A stretch of DNA of 64,000 nucleotides. Source: Ceratothoa steindachneri. Its lineage: Eukaryota > Arthropoda > Malacostraca > Isopoda > Cymothoidae. Under the pieces are notes generated by a model, which saw nothing but the letters and a program-made list of their open reading frames with translations, made no database searches and was not told the origin of the DNA. The stretch is from positions 32,997,175-33,061,174 of the forward strand of contig OZ018327.1 of assembly GCA_963969495.1 (NCBI GenBank), given 5' to 3'. Position numbers and translations under genes: made by a program. Shown here in pieces: positions 48,001-60,050 of this stretch. The first letter of the stretch is position 1. Each line of letters starts with the position of its first letter.

Positions 48001-49969
48001 TCAGAGATTAGAGCGAACTCTTCCCCAAAGCTTTCAGCATCGCCTCGTAACCGGGCATTCTCTTCCGTAGAGTTCTACAATGGGCTAATCCTCAAACCTG
48101 CTTTCCTTTACGTCTCCAATTATGTCTATCAAAGTGGACCGACATAGTTGGGGAGAGATTGATGAGTGTGAGTTCAGTTCACTTCGGTCCCCATGCTCCA
48201 GGGGAGGAGGGGACTGCAAGGGGGCTTAGCCAGATATGTGTCGTCTGTGCGTCGCTCCAAATAAACTTGTCATTTTCTTCCCCATGGGAAAATGGCAAAG
48301 CTGGTTGGCGTTTTCTTGGTTTTCCCCTTGACTTTACCGCCTTTGCCAGCTGTGACTTCTTCTTGAGCGTAAAAATATCCAAGTTTTCTTCCAAGTCAAG
48401 TGACAGGTTTTTAAGATATTCCCCTTTTTATCCGGTCCCGAAGAGGCCCTGGAAGACCCAACCAATCAGCGGAAGGCTCTTAGAAAGTGGAAGGAGCCAA
48501 GACTCACCTTAGACAGTTCGAAATCTTCTCTCTATTTTTTATCCTTGTACAAATTAGCCACTACACCCTAAAATTTAGCCACTATTGGACTACGTTAATA
48601 AATTAGCGACTACACACCATAACATAGCAACTACACACCACAATTTGAACCATGTTAATAAATTAATGACTAATGAAAGAAGCCTAATTGCAACATCCCA
48701 AATTTAGCCTTTCTTTCACAAGCCTAATTACTGAATTGGGTTCCTTTGATATCTTTCCTCAGAGAAAAGACATTAATTCCTAACCATTATCTTTATTTTT
48801 AGCATAATTATAAAGAATACTGACTACTTCCATTCAACTTTTGTCTTTAGCGCATATTTATATATGCCAAGTGTGTAAGTATTAAACCAACCCACATTCA
48901 AAGCATCCCGTCGTTTTTCATTGTTTCCTTGAGTACGACGATAGAAGGAAATCGTTTGCAAAGTCAAGAAAAATATTCGCACTCGAATTTAAAACTTCAT
49001 TCCTTTTTAAGGTTAATTTTAAAGACAAAGGATAAAATTGCGAAACAGTTCATAACATAAGGAAGTTTTTTTGTCTTTTATTTGAGGATGTTTCTAATTT
49101 TCTCGTATTTTACGCAAAATAAAAATACGGGAGAGTTTTCAGAGACTCGGCACAAAATAAAAGATAATTGTTGGATCTTTTTGGTTTCGTGCAAGTTATC
49201 CGATCTTTTTTGTTTAATAATTTCTCGAAAAATAACAAATATATATATGGAATAAGCGTATGAAACTGGATTAAGGGGGAAATTTACAAAAGAGATTGTG
49301 CAATCGATCGTTGGTATTATATCCCGAATCCTCAAAAGGTTGATGAAAAATACGAAATGACCAAAAAACAACTAAAATTTTGCTTATTAAATTCGCAATA
49401 TAAACACAGTATGTTAAGGTGTGTATAAAGAATATGATGGATTACCAAGAAACAAAGAGGTTGGTTAATGAGCCTCCATTGCAGCAACATGACTTATGTT
49501 AAACCAAAACAAAGATGGAGTTCGTATTGGAATTGTACTGGAAGAAGATGCATTGATGCATTTGATGCATTGATGTATAAACATATTATTCTATGTAGAA
49601 ATGTAGTGAGAAAATGGGAATCAATGCAGCTTTAGTGCAACGTTGATTTCTTGTTGGATTTGTAGTGGAAGATGAGTGGACCATTGATGCTTAAGAGAAG
49701 TTATAAGTAAGCTATGCCCCCAAACATCGTTGATTTTATAATTCTTCCCCAACTCCACAAAGACATCAAAGTTTGCTCTTGCGAAGAGACTTCACAATAT
49801 ACATTCTTCTTCCATTACAACTTCACCAAGAAAGAAAGGTTTGCTCTTGCACCGAAACATCAAAGATTTCATTCTCCTTCCATCACAACTCTGTTCAACA
49901 ACGACTGTTTATGTATTCTGCAACGAGTGTGCACAAAGTTCCTATTTAAACTGATGCTCATTTTAAGGG
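48001..49969. other. No gene recognised; short tandem patch at 48,550-48,680
   Basis: 48,179-48,394 (minus) has a 71-residue frame without motif, perhaps LINE 5' DNA. From 48,550 to 48,680 variants of AATTAGCCACTACACAC repeat three to five times. 49,540-49,580 has GATGCATT repeated four times. The rest is AT-rich and empty. Confidence 0.45.
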
Positions 49970-52750
49970 AAGTTTCGAGATCTTTGCGAAATAGGTTTCT
50001 AGTTCTTTTTTACGTACGTTTTGACCTCTTTCTAAAGTTTGTTTCAAGGATTTTCTGAAATTTTTTGTGACAGCTTTTTAAAAATACGTTTCGAGCTTTT
50101 CTTAAATAGGTTTCTAGCTGTTTCAGAAATGAGTATTGGGCTCGTTCTAAAGGACGTTCCGAGCTCTTTCCGAACTACATTTTAAGCTTTATTTAAATTA
50201 TGTTTCAAGCTCTTTCTGTAATACTTTTTGAAGTGTTTCTAAAATGCATGAAGTAATTCTGAAGTACATTTCGGCCCTTTTCTAAATAGCAGTTTAAAGT
50301 CGCTCTAAAATACGTTTCGAACTCTTTCTGAAATATAGTTGATTCTCTTTCTGAAATACTTTTCAAGCTCTTTTTAAAATACATTTAGAGCTCTTTCTGA
50401 AATACGTTTCTGGTTCTTTCTGAAATACACTTCGAGCTTTTCATGAAATCTGTTTCTCTCTCTTTCTAAAATATGTTTCAAATAATTGCTGAAAAATGTT
50501 TTGAGCCCTTTCTGAAATACGTTTCTAGCTCTGTCTGAAATGCATTTCAAGCTCTTTCTGAACTCAAATTGGAGCTAATTTTACTCTCTGGCATACGCTT
50601 TATCTTCGTTTTTCAAAAGGCTTCAAGCTCTATCTGAAAAGGTTTCGAGATCTATCTGAAATATGTTTCGATTTCTTTCTGAAATACGTTTTAAGCTCTT
50701 TTTTAATTAACTTCGAAGTAATTCTGAAATAAGTTTCGAGTTTATCCTGAAATAAGTTTCAAGCTCTTTCTGAAACTCGTTTTATTCCCTTTCTGACATA
50801 TGTCTTGAGCTCTTTCTGAAATGCGTTTTGATTTCTTTCTTAAGTACGTTTCGTTCTCTTTCTGACGTACGTTTGAAGCTCTTTCTGAAATACGTTGTAA
50901 GCTCTTTGTGTTATACGTTTTGATCTCTTTCACAATAAGTTTCGACCTCTGTCTGAAGTAGCTTTCGAACCCTTTCTTAAATACGTTTAGGCTCTTTCTA
51001 AACTACGTTTCGAACTCTTTCTAAAATAGTTTTTGCTCTCATTCTGAAATGGATTTGCTGAAATACATATCAAACTCTTTCTGAAATAACTTTTAGCTCT
51101 TTCTGGAATAAGTTTCAAATTCTACCTGTAAAACCGATTCGAGTTCTTACCAAAATAATTTTTACCTCTTTAGGAAATATGTTTCAAGCTCCCTCTGAAT
51201 TACATTTCGAGTTCCATCTGAATTCTGTTTAGAACTCTTTCATAAATCCGTTTGAGGCTCTTAAAGAAGTACACTTCGAGCTCTTTCGGAAGTACGTTTT
51301 GAGCTCTTTCTGAATTTATTTTCAAGCCTTTCCTAAAATATGTTTCGATCTATGTCTGAAATATATATCAAAACTTTCTGAAATTCGTTTTTGAGCTTTT
51401 TATGGAATACATTTCTAGCTCTTTCTAAATTTTAATTCGAGCTCTTTCTGAAGCACGTTTCGAGCTATTTGTGAAAGTCGTTTCCATCTTTTTCTGAATT
51501 TATTTTCAAGCCTTTCCTAAAGTATGTTTCGATCTATGTCTGAAATATATATCAAAACTTTCTGAAATCCGTTTTTGAGCTTTTCATGGAATACATTTCT
51601 AGCTCTTTCTAAATTTCAATTCGAGCACGTTTCGAGCTATTTGTGAAAGTCGTTTCCATCTTTTTCGGGAATACGCTACAAACAATTTCTGAATACTTTT
51701 CGTTCGATCACTTTCTTTAGTGCTTTTCAAGATTATTTAGAATTACGTTTCGTGTTCATCTGAAATACATTTGAGCTCTTTAGAAATTCGTTTCGAGCTC
51801 ATTCTTAAATATGTTTCGAGGTTTTTCTTAAATATGTTTCGACCTCTTCCTGAAATACGTTTAAACTCATTCTGAAATGCGTCTTGAGCTTTCTTATATA
51901 TCTTTCGAACCTCTTTGAAATAAGATTCTAGCTCTTTCTAAGGTAAGTTTCGACCTCTATTTTAAATAGGTATAGAGCTCTTTCTGAAATACTTTACAAG
52001 CTTTTTCTGAAATACATTTCGAGCTCTTTCTGACATAAGTTTCGAGCGTATCTGAAATACTTTTTGAGCTCTCTCCGTTATAGATATTCAGGTTTTCTGA
52101 AATAGTTTTGAAGCTCTTTATAACATAGGTTTTGAGCTCTTCTGAAGGACAATTCGAGCGCTTTCTTAAATACGTCTCAAGCTTTTTATGAAATACGTTT
52201 CGAGCTTTTTCTGAATTACGTTTCGAGTTCATTTCTGAAAAGTTTTTCGAGCTTTTTCTGAAATACGTTTCATGCATTTTTTATAGATATTCAGGCTTTT
52301 CTGAAATAGTTTTCAAGCTCTTTCTGAAATACATTTCAAGCACTTTCGGACATAGTCTTTGAGCTCTTTCTGCAGGACAATTCGAGCCCTTGCTAACATA
52401 AGTTTCAGCTCTTTTTCCATATACGGTTCGAGATGTTTCTGAAATACGTTTCGAGCTGATTCTAAATTAAGTTTGAGCTCTTTTTCAAATTCGTTTCGAG
52501 CTCGTTCTGAAAATATTTTGACCTCTTCCTGAAATGCATTTAGAGCTTCCTTAAATACCTTCCGAACCCTGTTTCAAATACGTTCCTAACTCATTATGAA
52601 ATACCTTTTGAGCTCTTTCCTAAATATGCTTCTAGCTATTTTTGGAATAGGTTTCGAGCTCTTTCTGAAATACACTTTGCTCTCTTTTTACAATCGTTTA
52701 AGCTATTTCTGAGATACTTTTCGAGCTCTTTCTAAACTGCGTTTCGAGCC
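49970..52750. repeat. Degenerate minisatellite, 23-bp unit, about 120 copies
   Basis: The unit begins GAGCTCTTTCTGAAATACG and ends TTTC; variants fill about 2.78 kb with indels but the same phase for long runs. On the minus strand the consensus has no stop codon, and because 23 is not a multiple of 3 all three frames give the same 23-residue repeat (key pieces ETYFRKSSK, ISERA, NVFQKEL). Open stretches of 63 and 106 residues at 50,742-50,933 and 51,957-52,277 come from this. No start, splice or promoter evidence suggests it is translated. Confidence 0.93.
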
Positions 52751-53025
52751 ACATGGACTTTCTTGAAATTACTGAAAATCTCATGAGTTTTTGTTAAACC
52801 ATTTTCAGCTGCAAATCTCCCTATATTATGCACTTGAGTCCCTAAATAAAGGTCCAACTCTAACATTCGTACATATTTCTTTCCTTATTGATCATTATTT
52901 TGCCCTTTAGCAATACAATATCCATTGGGCTAAAAATAAAAATATATACACGTAAAACAACCCATTAGAACGAGGTTTTGATCATGGGGTTTGTATAAGT
53001 ACGATGTGGCTGACGATCCACCTAC

Positions 53026-53116
53026 AAGGATTCCATGACTAGTTTGCGGCAGAGCGCGCGCACGCTGCTGAAGGAGGCGCAGCAGTTTCAAATTGGGCCT
53101 ACATTTGCCATCTGGC
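53026..53116 (-). other. Possible isolated exon (low confidence)
   Basis: A 91-bp GC-rich island in AT-rich DNA. On the minus strand it is preceded by an acceptor-like attctcag and followed by a donor-like gtaggt. One frame is open: PDGKCRPNLKLLRLLQQRAR, then ALPQTSHGIL. No neighbouring exon was found and no family was recognised. It could be chance. Confidence 0.2.
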
Positions 53117-53559
53117 CTGAGAATATTACCAGATTTACAGCACGAAAATATCAATGTATGTTGCGTTAATAGCAATGTACAACAAGTTGAGACTATAATA
53201 ATTATATTCCAAATATGATTTATAGGTAAATTAAAATGAATATTGGAGGGCGGGGGGTTCTTCTTCATTTGTGGAAGCATAATTTAGACATACCCAGGTA
53301 TTTCATTTTTCCATTTGAATCAAGTCTCCCCCTGTGAAATAAAGGCATCGTAAATGAGCGCACATCGGTGATAAATTTTTTACGAACTTCTCTCCTTTTT
53401 AATTGTAAAACGTAAAGATTATCTTGATTGACGATGAAGAGTATTTGGGTAGCCACTCTGTGTGAGTGTATTGTTTGATAGACCCACAATCACACTCAAG
53501 GTGCTCCCCAATCCCCTTTCCTGTAGTGATATCCTTTCTAGCAGATGCCAAGGCAATTT

Positions 53560-53960
53560 GTCATGTTTTGACAATCTTTTTGAAAAAAAAATATTTGTGG
53601 ACTTGTTATTAACATTTTTGGTAGGCCTTATTGGCCTCGTTATTAACAATCTTTTTAAACAAACTATTTGTTTGCTTGTTAACAGCCCTTTTTATAAACC
53701 ATTTGTGGACTTTTTATTAACATTCTTGGTAGGCCTTAGTAGCCTCTTTATTTACAATCTTTTTAAATAAACCATTTTTATAAACCATTTGTGGACTTGT
53801 TATTAACATCTTTTGTAATAATTTTATTATGGACTTGTTATCAACAAACCTTTGGAATTGGCGTGTTTGTGGACTTGCTATTAAAATCATTCGGGCTTAA
53901 CATCTTGTGACCTTGTTATAAAGAATCCTTTGGTGGATACCATTTGGAAACGTTTTGTTA
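53560..53960. repeat. Degenerate tandem repeat around ATTTGTGGACTTGTTATTAA
   Basis: The phrase TTGTGGACTTGTTATTAACA and variants recur at about 53,596, 53,701, 53,790, 53,830 and 53,868, with linked TGGTAGGCCTTA...GCCTC. Spacing is irregular (38-105 bp). Confidence 0.7.
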
Positions 53961-54785
53961 TGAACAGCTTTATAATAATCACAATTTTTTAATGAAAAAG
54001 AAAATCCTTTTCAAAATTAGTGTACATCTTGATTCGCACATTCTTCGACCTTTATGCAAATATAAGCCTACAAATGCTAGGCCTATTCGATGGGATCATG
54101 CATCCGTTCAAATATAGTCGTAGCTTAAATAAAACTTATTTTTACGAAAACAATACATGATTTTGTTTATCATTGTATACCTTTGTATGGGTGTCCAAGT
54201 TCGTACTTGTAAATGTTTGTGTTCCTAGTAGAAACTAGTTGCTGCACGTTTATTACGAGATCTCCCCGTCAGGTATATTGTGTTGAGTCCGTTATTACTT
54301 GTCATGCTCTGCTATTATCGCTATTTGTATTTTTGGTATTTAGCCATCTTTGTTTTAATTTGTGCATCTCTATTTTTTTAAATGAAAATACCACCGTTGG
54401 TTACATCATTCTCTTTTCTCTATCAAAATTTTCAGTGAATCCCCTGGAAGATTTTCAAGTGACGGGAATTTAATATTAATAAAATATTTATTATTTAATT
54501 AATTCGAGCTTATTCCTTCTTCCAAATGACCCGTAGCACTTCTATTGATATATACAGCATATCTTCTAGACCACTACACCCTAAGAGTAATTTATATATT
54601 CTAAAAACATATAATTGAATCCCTACTATGATTTTCTCAACTCTAACGGGAAACAGAAATTGAAATCTTGGAATTAATAAAGTTTCCCATTAAGGAATAG
54701 AAAATGTGACTAATTTACTGGACAATATATTTATATTCTTTAATCATTGTAAATTCTTCGAGAAATATCCGTAGATTGTAACTAT
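53961..54785. other. No gene recognised
   Basis: AT-rich; the frame at 54,213-54,473 (plus) has no known motif. Confidence 0.35.
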
Positions 54786-54789
54786 TTTT

Positions 54790-55320
54790 CTTGAGCTTCC
54801 TTTTGAGCAAAACTTGCAAGACGATCACTACCTATACTCCCGAGATGGCCGAGTACTTGGTCTCAAATTGACATCAAAAGGATATGCTGCGCACTTTAGA
54901 GAAAATATTGGTGCGGCCAAAAGGGCGTTAGAGTTGCTGTTCCGTTCCAGGCCTCTTTCACCACAGAACAAAAAGAAACTATTTATGCTCCTGGCGAGAC
55001 CACTATTGCTATACCCCGCTATTTCCCTGCATGTTTCAAGCCAGACACTGATGAGAAAAGCTCAAGCGGTCGGAAATATAGCAACAAGATTTATGTTACC
55101 CTTCAAGCCCGGATTCCATCGATACTTCTTCATGAAATTACCGATATTGAACCAATAAACATTACCCTGCATCAACGAGCAAAAGATATATGAGAAAAGA
55201 TAGACCAATACTTACCAGAAGAACTTACCCAACAAATATAACTCTTAGAAGACCTACCGGATTTACACTTTAAACTCTCGTTCGCAAGTAGCTTTCTGCA
55301 GACGCGGCCGGCGATCTATC
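54790..55320 (+). pseudogene. LINE RT C-terminal fragment (Jockey clade)
   Basis: The open frame 54,814-55,158 has VLGLKLTSKGYAAHFREN, RPLSPQNKKKLFMLLARPLL, YPAISLHVSS and MRKAQAVGNIATRF. It parallels VLGVQFTSKGYKVHISDR and QIKRVQNKAALLIAG in the 44 kb LINE. A shifted frame to 55,320 gives LPEELTQQI and LEDLPDLHFKL. The catalytic part of RT is absent (5' truncation). Confidence 0.8.
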
Positions 55321-55795
55321 CCATTTATAAATGAAAATGATGCTAAAAATAAAGAGAAAAATAATTAAAAAAAGATCCGTAGTAGACAAAATAATGACAT
55401 TAAAAGTAAAAATGAACAATGAGAAAATAATGAATAGATGACAAATAACAAAAGGAATAATGCAGAGACAAGGTCTCTTAAATTACAGAAGAGGTTTGTC
55501 AATGAAAGCAAAGGCTCCAAAGCGAAACAACATCAAGGAAACAAGAGGAAGAAATAGGTAAACAACTGAGGTTACCAGACAATCTGGTACATTTTTTTCT
55601 CTTCCTACAAACACTTTTTACTACCTATCTCTCTTATCTATCCGATACACATTTTTCCTTCTTAAAACGTCGTTAATTGTTACTATTATGCTATTGAATA
55701 ATTGTCAAAATTATTAAGATAGGTTTTCGTAGTACTTTTAAGGAATGTTAAGTTCGCCCCTAACATGCCTCTCATCAAATCGTTAGAGACTAGCT
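55321..55795. other. A-rich flank, no gene
   Basis: A-rich DNA (55,330-55,560) that may be the degenerate 3' end of the LINE fragment before it, then AT-rich DNA without signal. Confidence 0.35.
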
Positions 55796-55799
55796 AGCA

Positions 55800-55955
55800 T
55801 TGTACAAATAGCATGGAAGAACGCCAATGTGATATATATATTTAAGAAGGGGAATAAAGTAATAATGTCCAATTACCAGCCAGTGAGGTTGACATCAATG
55901 GTGGGAAAAATGATGGAATTTATAATAGCGAAATTTATTAGGGATCACTTACACT
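55800..55955 (+). pseudogene. CR1-like RT scrap
   Basis: One frame reads WKNANVIYIFKKGNK, then SNYQPVRLTSMVGKMMEFII, the finger motif of CR1-like RTs (compare NYRPISLTSIVGKLMESIM at 26.7 kb). Only about 50 residues remain. Confidence 0.7.
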
Positions 55956-56160
55956 ACCGAGCAAAATAAGAGAACGATTTCCTTTATTAAAATATTTTCA
56001 AAAATATGATGAGTAGGTAAATGGAATTTCCATGGTAAACACAGGCAAACATTTAATATATTTTATGGAGATTTCAGATGATACAATCGTATATTCAAAA
56101 AATTATACTAAATAAACTAACAATAAAATATTGACATGTGCAAAATAAGAGAACGATTTT
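55955..56160. repeat. Pair of direct 19-bp repeats, GCAAAATAAGAGAACGATT
   Basis: The motif occurs at about 55,961 and 56,140, the first preceded by CACTACCGA. It resembles the ends of some Tc1/mariner elements, but the two are in direct orientation, not inverted, and no transposase lies between. Confidence 0.5.
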
Positions 56161-56249
56161 TCAGGAATATTCTAGAAGTTTCTTGAAATCATTTGGAAAC
56201 ATTTTGCTCTGAGGGTAAGAAGCTATTATTAATGGTATATGTTTACAGT

Positions 56250-57729
56250 TCTCTCTATGTTTCATCATCTTACTTAGATCTGTTTTATCGGCTACCTAAG
56301 ATACATAAGACTGGATGCCCTCTTCGTCCCATTCTTGCTTCTTACACTCTTCCTTCCTATAAAATTGCTAAGTTTTTAGTTCCTCTGTTAACCTCTTTTA
56401 CTTCCAATCTATATACCATTAATAATAGCTTTGATTTTGCTTCTGAAATCGCAAAGTTTGAATCGTCAAGTCCTTTTTTCTTTTCTAGCTTTGACATCAC
56501 GTCCTTATTTACAAATATTCCCCTTCAGGCAACTATAGAGATTATTTTGACTAAAGCCTTTCCGGATAGAAATGCTCTATTTAATGGTTTCAGTTTTTCA
56601 CAATTTTCGCAGTTATTGCATCTATCTGTCAAGGACAACTATTTCACTTTCAATGGCGTGGTTTATCATCAAATTGAAGGTGTTGGGATGGGAAGCCCAC
56701 TAGGTCCGATATTCGCAAATATTTTCATGTGTAATTTTGAAGATAGACTCTTCCGTGATTGCCCTTCTCAATTTCGTCCCTTATTCTACAAAACATACGT
56801 TGACGATACCTTTGCGTTTTTTTCTTCTTGTCCCTTGTTCAAAAAGGTTTTTCGATTTTATAAACAATTTATACCCTAATATTACTTTCACTCAAGAACA
56901 TGAGATTAATAATGTGTTGCCATTTCTAGATGTTAATGTCTCTCGTACCCCTTCCGGCATTCAAACGTGTGTTTTTCGAAAACCAACTTTCACAGGGAAG
57001 GGTTTAAATTTCTTTAGTTTCTGTGATTTAACATGCAAAATTGGCGCCATTAAACACTCCTCTTCAAAGGCTTTAATTTGTCTTCCACTTATTTTAGTAT
57101 GCATTCTGAATTCAAATTTTTAAAAGAATACTTTGTAAAAAATGATTACCCCTTATCTTTAGTTGAAAGCTATATTAGGAAGTTCCTCTTCGGGCTTTAT
57201 AACCCCTCCACTTCTTTTAATTTCCCAAAGGAAATTAGGTATGTCCTGTTACCAGACATCAGCCCTTGTAATGACCTTCTACGAAAATTTTTAATTTCCA
57301 TTTTTATAGAAATTTTATTGTCAAATTAATTTGAAACTTATATTTATTAATAACAAAATAATTGGTAATTTCTTTGAAGTGAAGGACAGTATTTCCACGC
57401 CGTTTAGTTCATGCATTGTATATAAATTCATTTGCCCTAGCTGTAAGTTGGGGACCTATATAGGAAGCACAGTACGTACTCTTCAGTCGCGTTTTTGTTC
57501 TCACATGGGAATTAGCCATAGAACCGGTAAAACATTAAGTAACAAAGAGTTTTCTTCCATCAGGAAACATGCTGTTGATTGTAAAACAGACGTGTCCTTA
57601 AATAATTTTTCTGTCTTAAAATTTGCTAAATCTATTTCATCTCTCCTCATTAAAGAATCACTCTGTATTAAATACAACCACCCAAATTTAAATAAGGACA
57701 CGTCATCCTTTCCTCTGTTTATAACTTAA
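56250..57729 (+). pseudogene. Penelope RT plus GIY-YIG endonuclease, frameshifted
   Basis: RT part: YRLPKIHKTGCPLRPI, FFSSFDITSLFTNIPL (palm Asp), VGMGSPLGPIFANIFM, and the catalytic box KTYVDDTFAFF, intact. After a shift near 56,860: EINNVLPFLDVNVSRT (the same place as LPFIDILIS in the 28 kb copy). After shifts near 57,075 and 57,320: GTYIGSTVRTLQSRFCSHMG, the GIY-YIG motif in its Penelope form, then KHAVDC and KFAKSISSLLIKESLCIKY. The enzyme would nick a target and prime reverse transcription. Confidence 0.85.
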
Positions 57730-58935
57730 CCAAGCCGTATTCATTCTTTGAATTCCTTCCTGTTTTCACTCGTCATTGTGATCCGACCATGGAAGGTAAT
57801 GTTTCAGTGTCTATATTTTAGTTTTACGTTTTGTTTGTATCCAATTCTCTATTTTTCCATTTCAATTGTTTAATTTTGTAATATTACGTTTACTTTGTTT
57901 GTCCTTAATTGATAGTATCTCTTTACAAATATTTTGCTGTTCTTTGCCTCACTATTTTGTTTGTTCATTAACGTTGTGGTGGAGCGAATGTGAGTGTGTG
58001 TAAAAGGGCCATTCTCCTACCCCTTTTCTCAGTACCCTCTCCCTCCCTCTGTAAGAATGTGTGTGTGAGTGGGAATGAGGTTTTTTATATTTTCTCTTTG
58101 TATATATATGTATTTGATTTCATGTATTAAAATTGTTTTCTCTTTCTCAGATTGTACTTTGCTTAAAATAATCTTTTATCAAAATTGTACTTTGTTTAAA
58201 ATAATCTTTTATCAAAAGATTATACTTTGAAAGAGTAGTTTTTAGAGTTAAATATTTGGAGAATTGTTGATGCTGAGGATTGTTTGAATATACATTTAGA
58301 GAGAGTGGAAGCGTGGACTACCACAGCAAGAAGGGTTCTCTAGACGAGTGCTCCGCCCAGCCCTGAGACGGAGGGCTTTCATACCTCGCTAACCACCTGG
58401 ACCACCATACCCGCCTTCGTTGACAATCCTGCCTCCTTCTAAGTTAGCCTACTACCACCCACCTCCAGCACACAAGTGATAGCGCGTGCCCCTTTTCGTT
58501 CGGTTGTTGTTGTGTTTTTTATGTTTTGTGTAGATATATAAGTAAATTTGTTGTATTCGCCTGTTATAAAATTCTCTTTTGGTATCGTATTTGGATTGGG
58601 GAATTTGGCCTCATTTTGAAGTGTGCACACTTCCCTTGTAAATATAAATTGCTGTAAATATAACTGTAACTATCATTGTACTTTTTTTTGTAAGTAAAGG
58701 GACTGTATATACAATCCGTTTCATTCTCTCTCGATTTCTCACGTCCGGACAGTGTAGGAAGCGGGTGGGATCGATTGGGATTAGAGATATATTTTCGGCC
58801 CGCTACAACGTAACGTTCATTTTATATTTTTAACGTCGTTTTTTTGTGATTTTCTCTGATCTGTAGTTTTTAACTTTGAACTTGTGCTGTTATTTATGTT
58901 TTTAGGCTTAGATTACTTATATAGAATTTGTTTTT
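57730..58935. other. Penelope 3' non-coding region, no gene
   Basis: Contains a tandem duplication near 58,150-58,225 (AAAATTGTACTTTGTTTAAA type units) and GT-rich patches at 58,060. The frame at 58,439-58,630 (minus) shows no motif. Confidence 0.45.
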
Positions 58936-58940
58936 AGCTC

Positions 58941-58975
58941 CTGAAGATGGGTTTTGTGAATAACCCGAAACGTTA
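58941..58975 (+). ncRNA. Hammerhead-like ribozyme motif of the Penelope element
   Basis: CTGAAGA (58,941-58,947) fits the conserved CUGANGA box. It is followed by a stem GGGTT/AACCC around a TTGTGAAT loop, then GAAACG, the second conserved box. Penelope elements are known to carry hammerhead motifs in their terminal repeats. A U between the box and the stem would be bulged or mismatched, and stems I and III are not convincing, so cleavage is uncertain. Confidence 0.45.
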
Positions 58976-59018
58976 GAATTAAAGATGGGACCCGCCTTCT
59001 TCATTTTGTACTTCTTAC

Positions 59019-59021
<3 letters not shown>

Positions 59022-59083
<62 letters not shown>
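59022..59083. repeat. (TA)n microsatellite at the Penelope 3' end
   Basis: About 31 TA units. Confidence 0.97.
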
Positions 59084-59088
<5 letters not shown>

Positions 59089-59249
59089 TTCCCATGTATA
59101 TAGGTCCGGAAATGCTTGGTTCCGAGTTATAGACTATTAAATCACCTGCTAATCAGCATTCCTTTATCTCCCACAGGTGGCGTCTTTCAGCACAGGATTC
59201 CGTTGAACTCGATCAAGTAGTTGTCTGGATAGTGGTGCATCGTCAGTGG

Positions 59250-59440
59250 ACATGGACTTAAACCAAGAGAGAGCAGATATGCACTTCGTGTATGGTTTGG
59301 CGAACGGTAATGTTGTAGAAGGTGGTCGTCTGCACCAGGAAACGTTCCCAAACCGAAGATGCCCTAGTAGGAAAACATTTTAGGAGCCCATCTGGCGAGT
59401 GCCTTCTTCGGCATAAGCACCGTACTCACTGCAGGCTACA
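59250..59440 (+). pseudogene. DUF4817-like transposase, N-terminal helix-turn-helix piece
   Basis: The frame from the ATG at 59,251 gives MDLNQERADMHFVYGLANGN, then VVEGGRLHQETFPNRRCPS. This resembles the YGxxDGNAREAARxYxERFPNRRxP motif of the DUF4817 domain found at the start of an arthropod mariner-like transposase family. It runs into an I-like LINE end at about 59,445. Confidence 0.65.
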
Positions 59441-59444
59441 ACAA

Positions 59445-59925
59445 GACTATATTAAAAAAAACAAATAACAGGGATAAAAAGATTATAGGCTAAACACAAT
59501 AACAAAAAAGAAAACAAAGCAAAAAGGTAACAAGAAGGAAGCGGGATCCAGCATCTGGGCTGCAGCGCAGGAGCATGCGACCCACAACAAACAGTCAAGT
59601 AAAGTAGAGGAGACCAGCCTCCTCCAAAAAGTCATATAGTCCGCGAGTCTGTTCGCACGAACTAGTCCCGAGTACAAGGGACAAACGCTAGTGACCCCGC
59701 TCGTTCCGGCACCGGGACAGGTAACGTGCGCGAAGGCGACCCAGACTGGCACATTCAACAAGAATGTGCCGAACAGTCTGGGGGACAACGCAGTCGTCGC
59801 AATAAGAGGCAGGCGAGCGCTCCATTAAATGGCGGTGCGTCCCGCTAGTGTGTCCAATTCGAACCTCGTGGTGGCGACAGAGGACGACCAAGGTCTACAA
59901 CGCCTGAGGGAGAAGAGGAGATAGC
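59445..59925 (-). pseudogene. I/R1-like LINE 3' end
   Basis: Minus-strand frame: RHHEVRIGHTSGTHRHLMER, then YCDDCVVPQTVRHILVECAS, the C-terminal zinc-binding tail after the RNase H of I-group LINEs (RxGHTxxTHxxLM, CxxC...H...C). A shifted frame continues ANRLADYMTF. It ends in a T/A-rich tail near 59,445. It separates two pieces of the DUF4817-like transposase. Confidence 0.8.
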
Positions 59926-59932
59926 GGGTATT

Positions 59933-60050
59933 ATGAATGATACTCTTGAAATCAGCACAGGACAGTTGGCAAGGCAAGTAGCTCTTCCTCATTCGAGTGT
60001 CTGGAGAGTGTTACGAGAACAACAGTTGTACTCAGATTGTAGTAGGATGC
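59933..60050 (+). pseudogene. DUF4817-like transposase, second helix-turn-helix piece
   Basis: NDTLEISTGQLARQVALPHS, then SVWRVLREQQLYSDC, matching the TSTRxIAxxLGVPHSTVWRxLREQQLHP motif that follows DUF4817 in these transposases. The frame is lost after 60,050, where unrelated DNA begins. Confidence 0.75.

Larger units (their letters stand above)
56193..59020 (+). mobile_element. Penelope-like element with RT, GIY-YIG domain and 3' region
   Basis: RT and GIY-YIG coding parts lie at 56,250-57,729. They are followed by about 1.2 kb of non-coding DNA that ends near a hammerhead-like motif and then a (TA)n tract. The 5' limit is uncertain; reading starts within RT. Structure (RT then GIY-YIG nuclease) defines the EN-positive Penelope group. 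Three frameshifts. Confidence 0.85.

Noticed and set aside
48179..48394. 71-residue lysine-rich minus-strand frame as LINE ORF1 start
   Set aside because: It cannot be aligned with the ORF1 of the left LINE, so it is not claimed as coding.
49970..52750. CRISPR-like array
   Set aside because: No unique spacers, units are adjacent and diverged, and the DNA is eukaryotic; it is a minisatellite.
55955..56160. Complete small Tc1-like element between the two GCAAAATAAGAGAACGATT copies
   Set aside because: The copies are in direct, not inverted, orientation, and there is no transposase between them.
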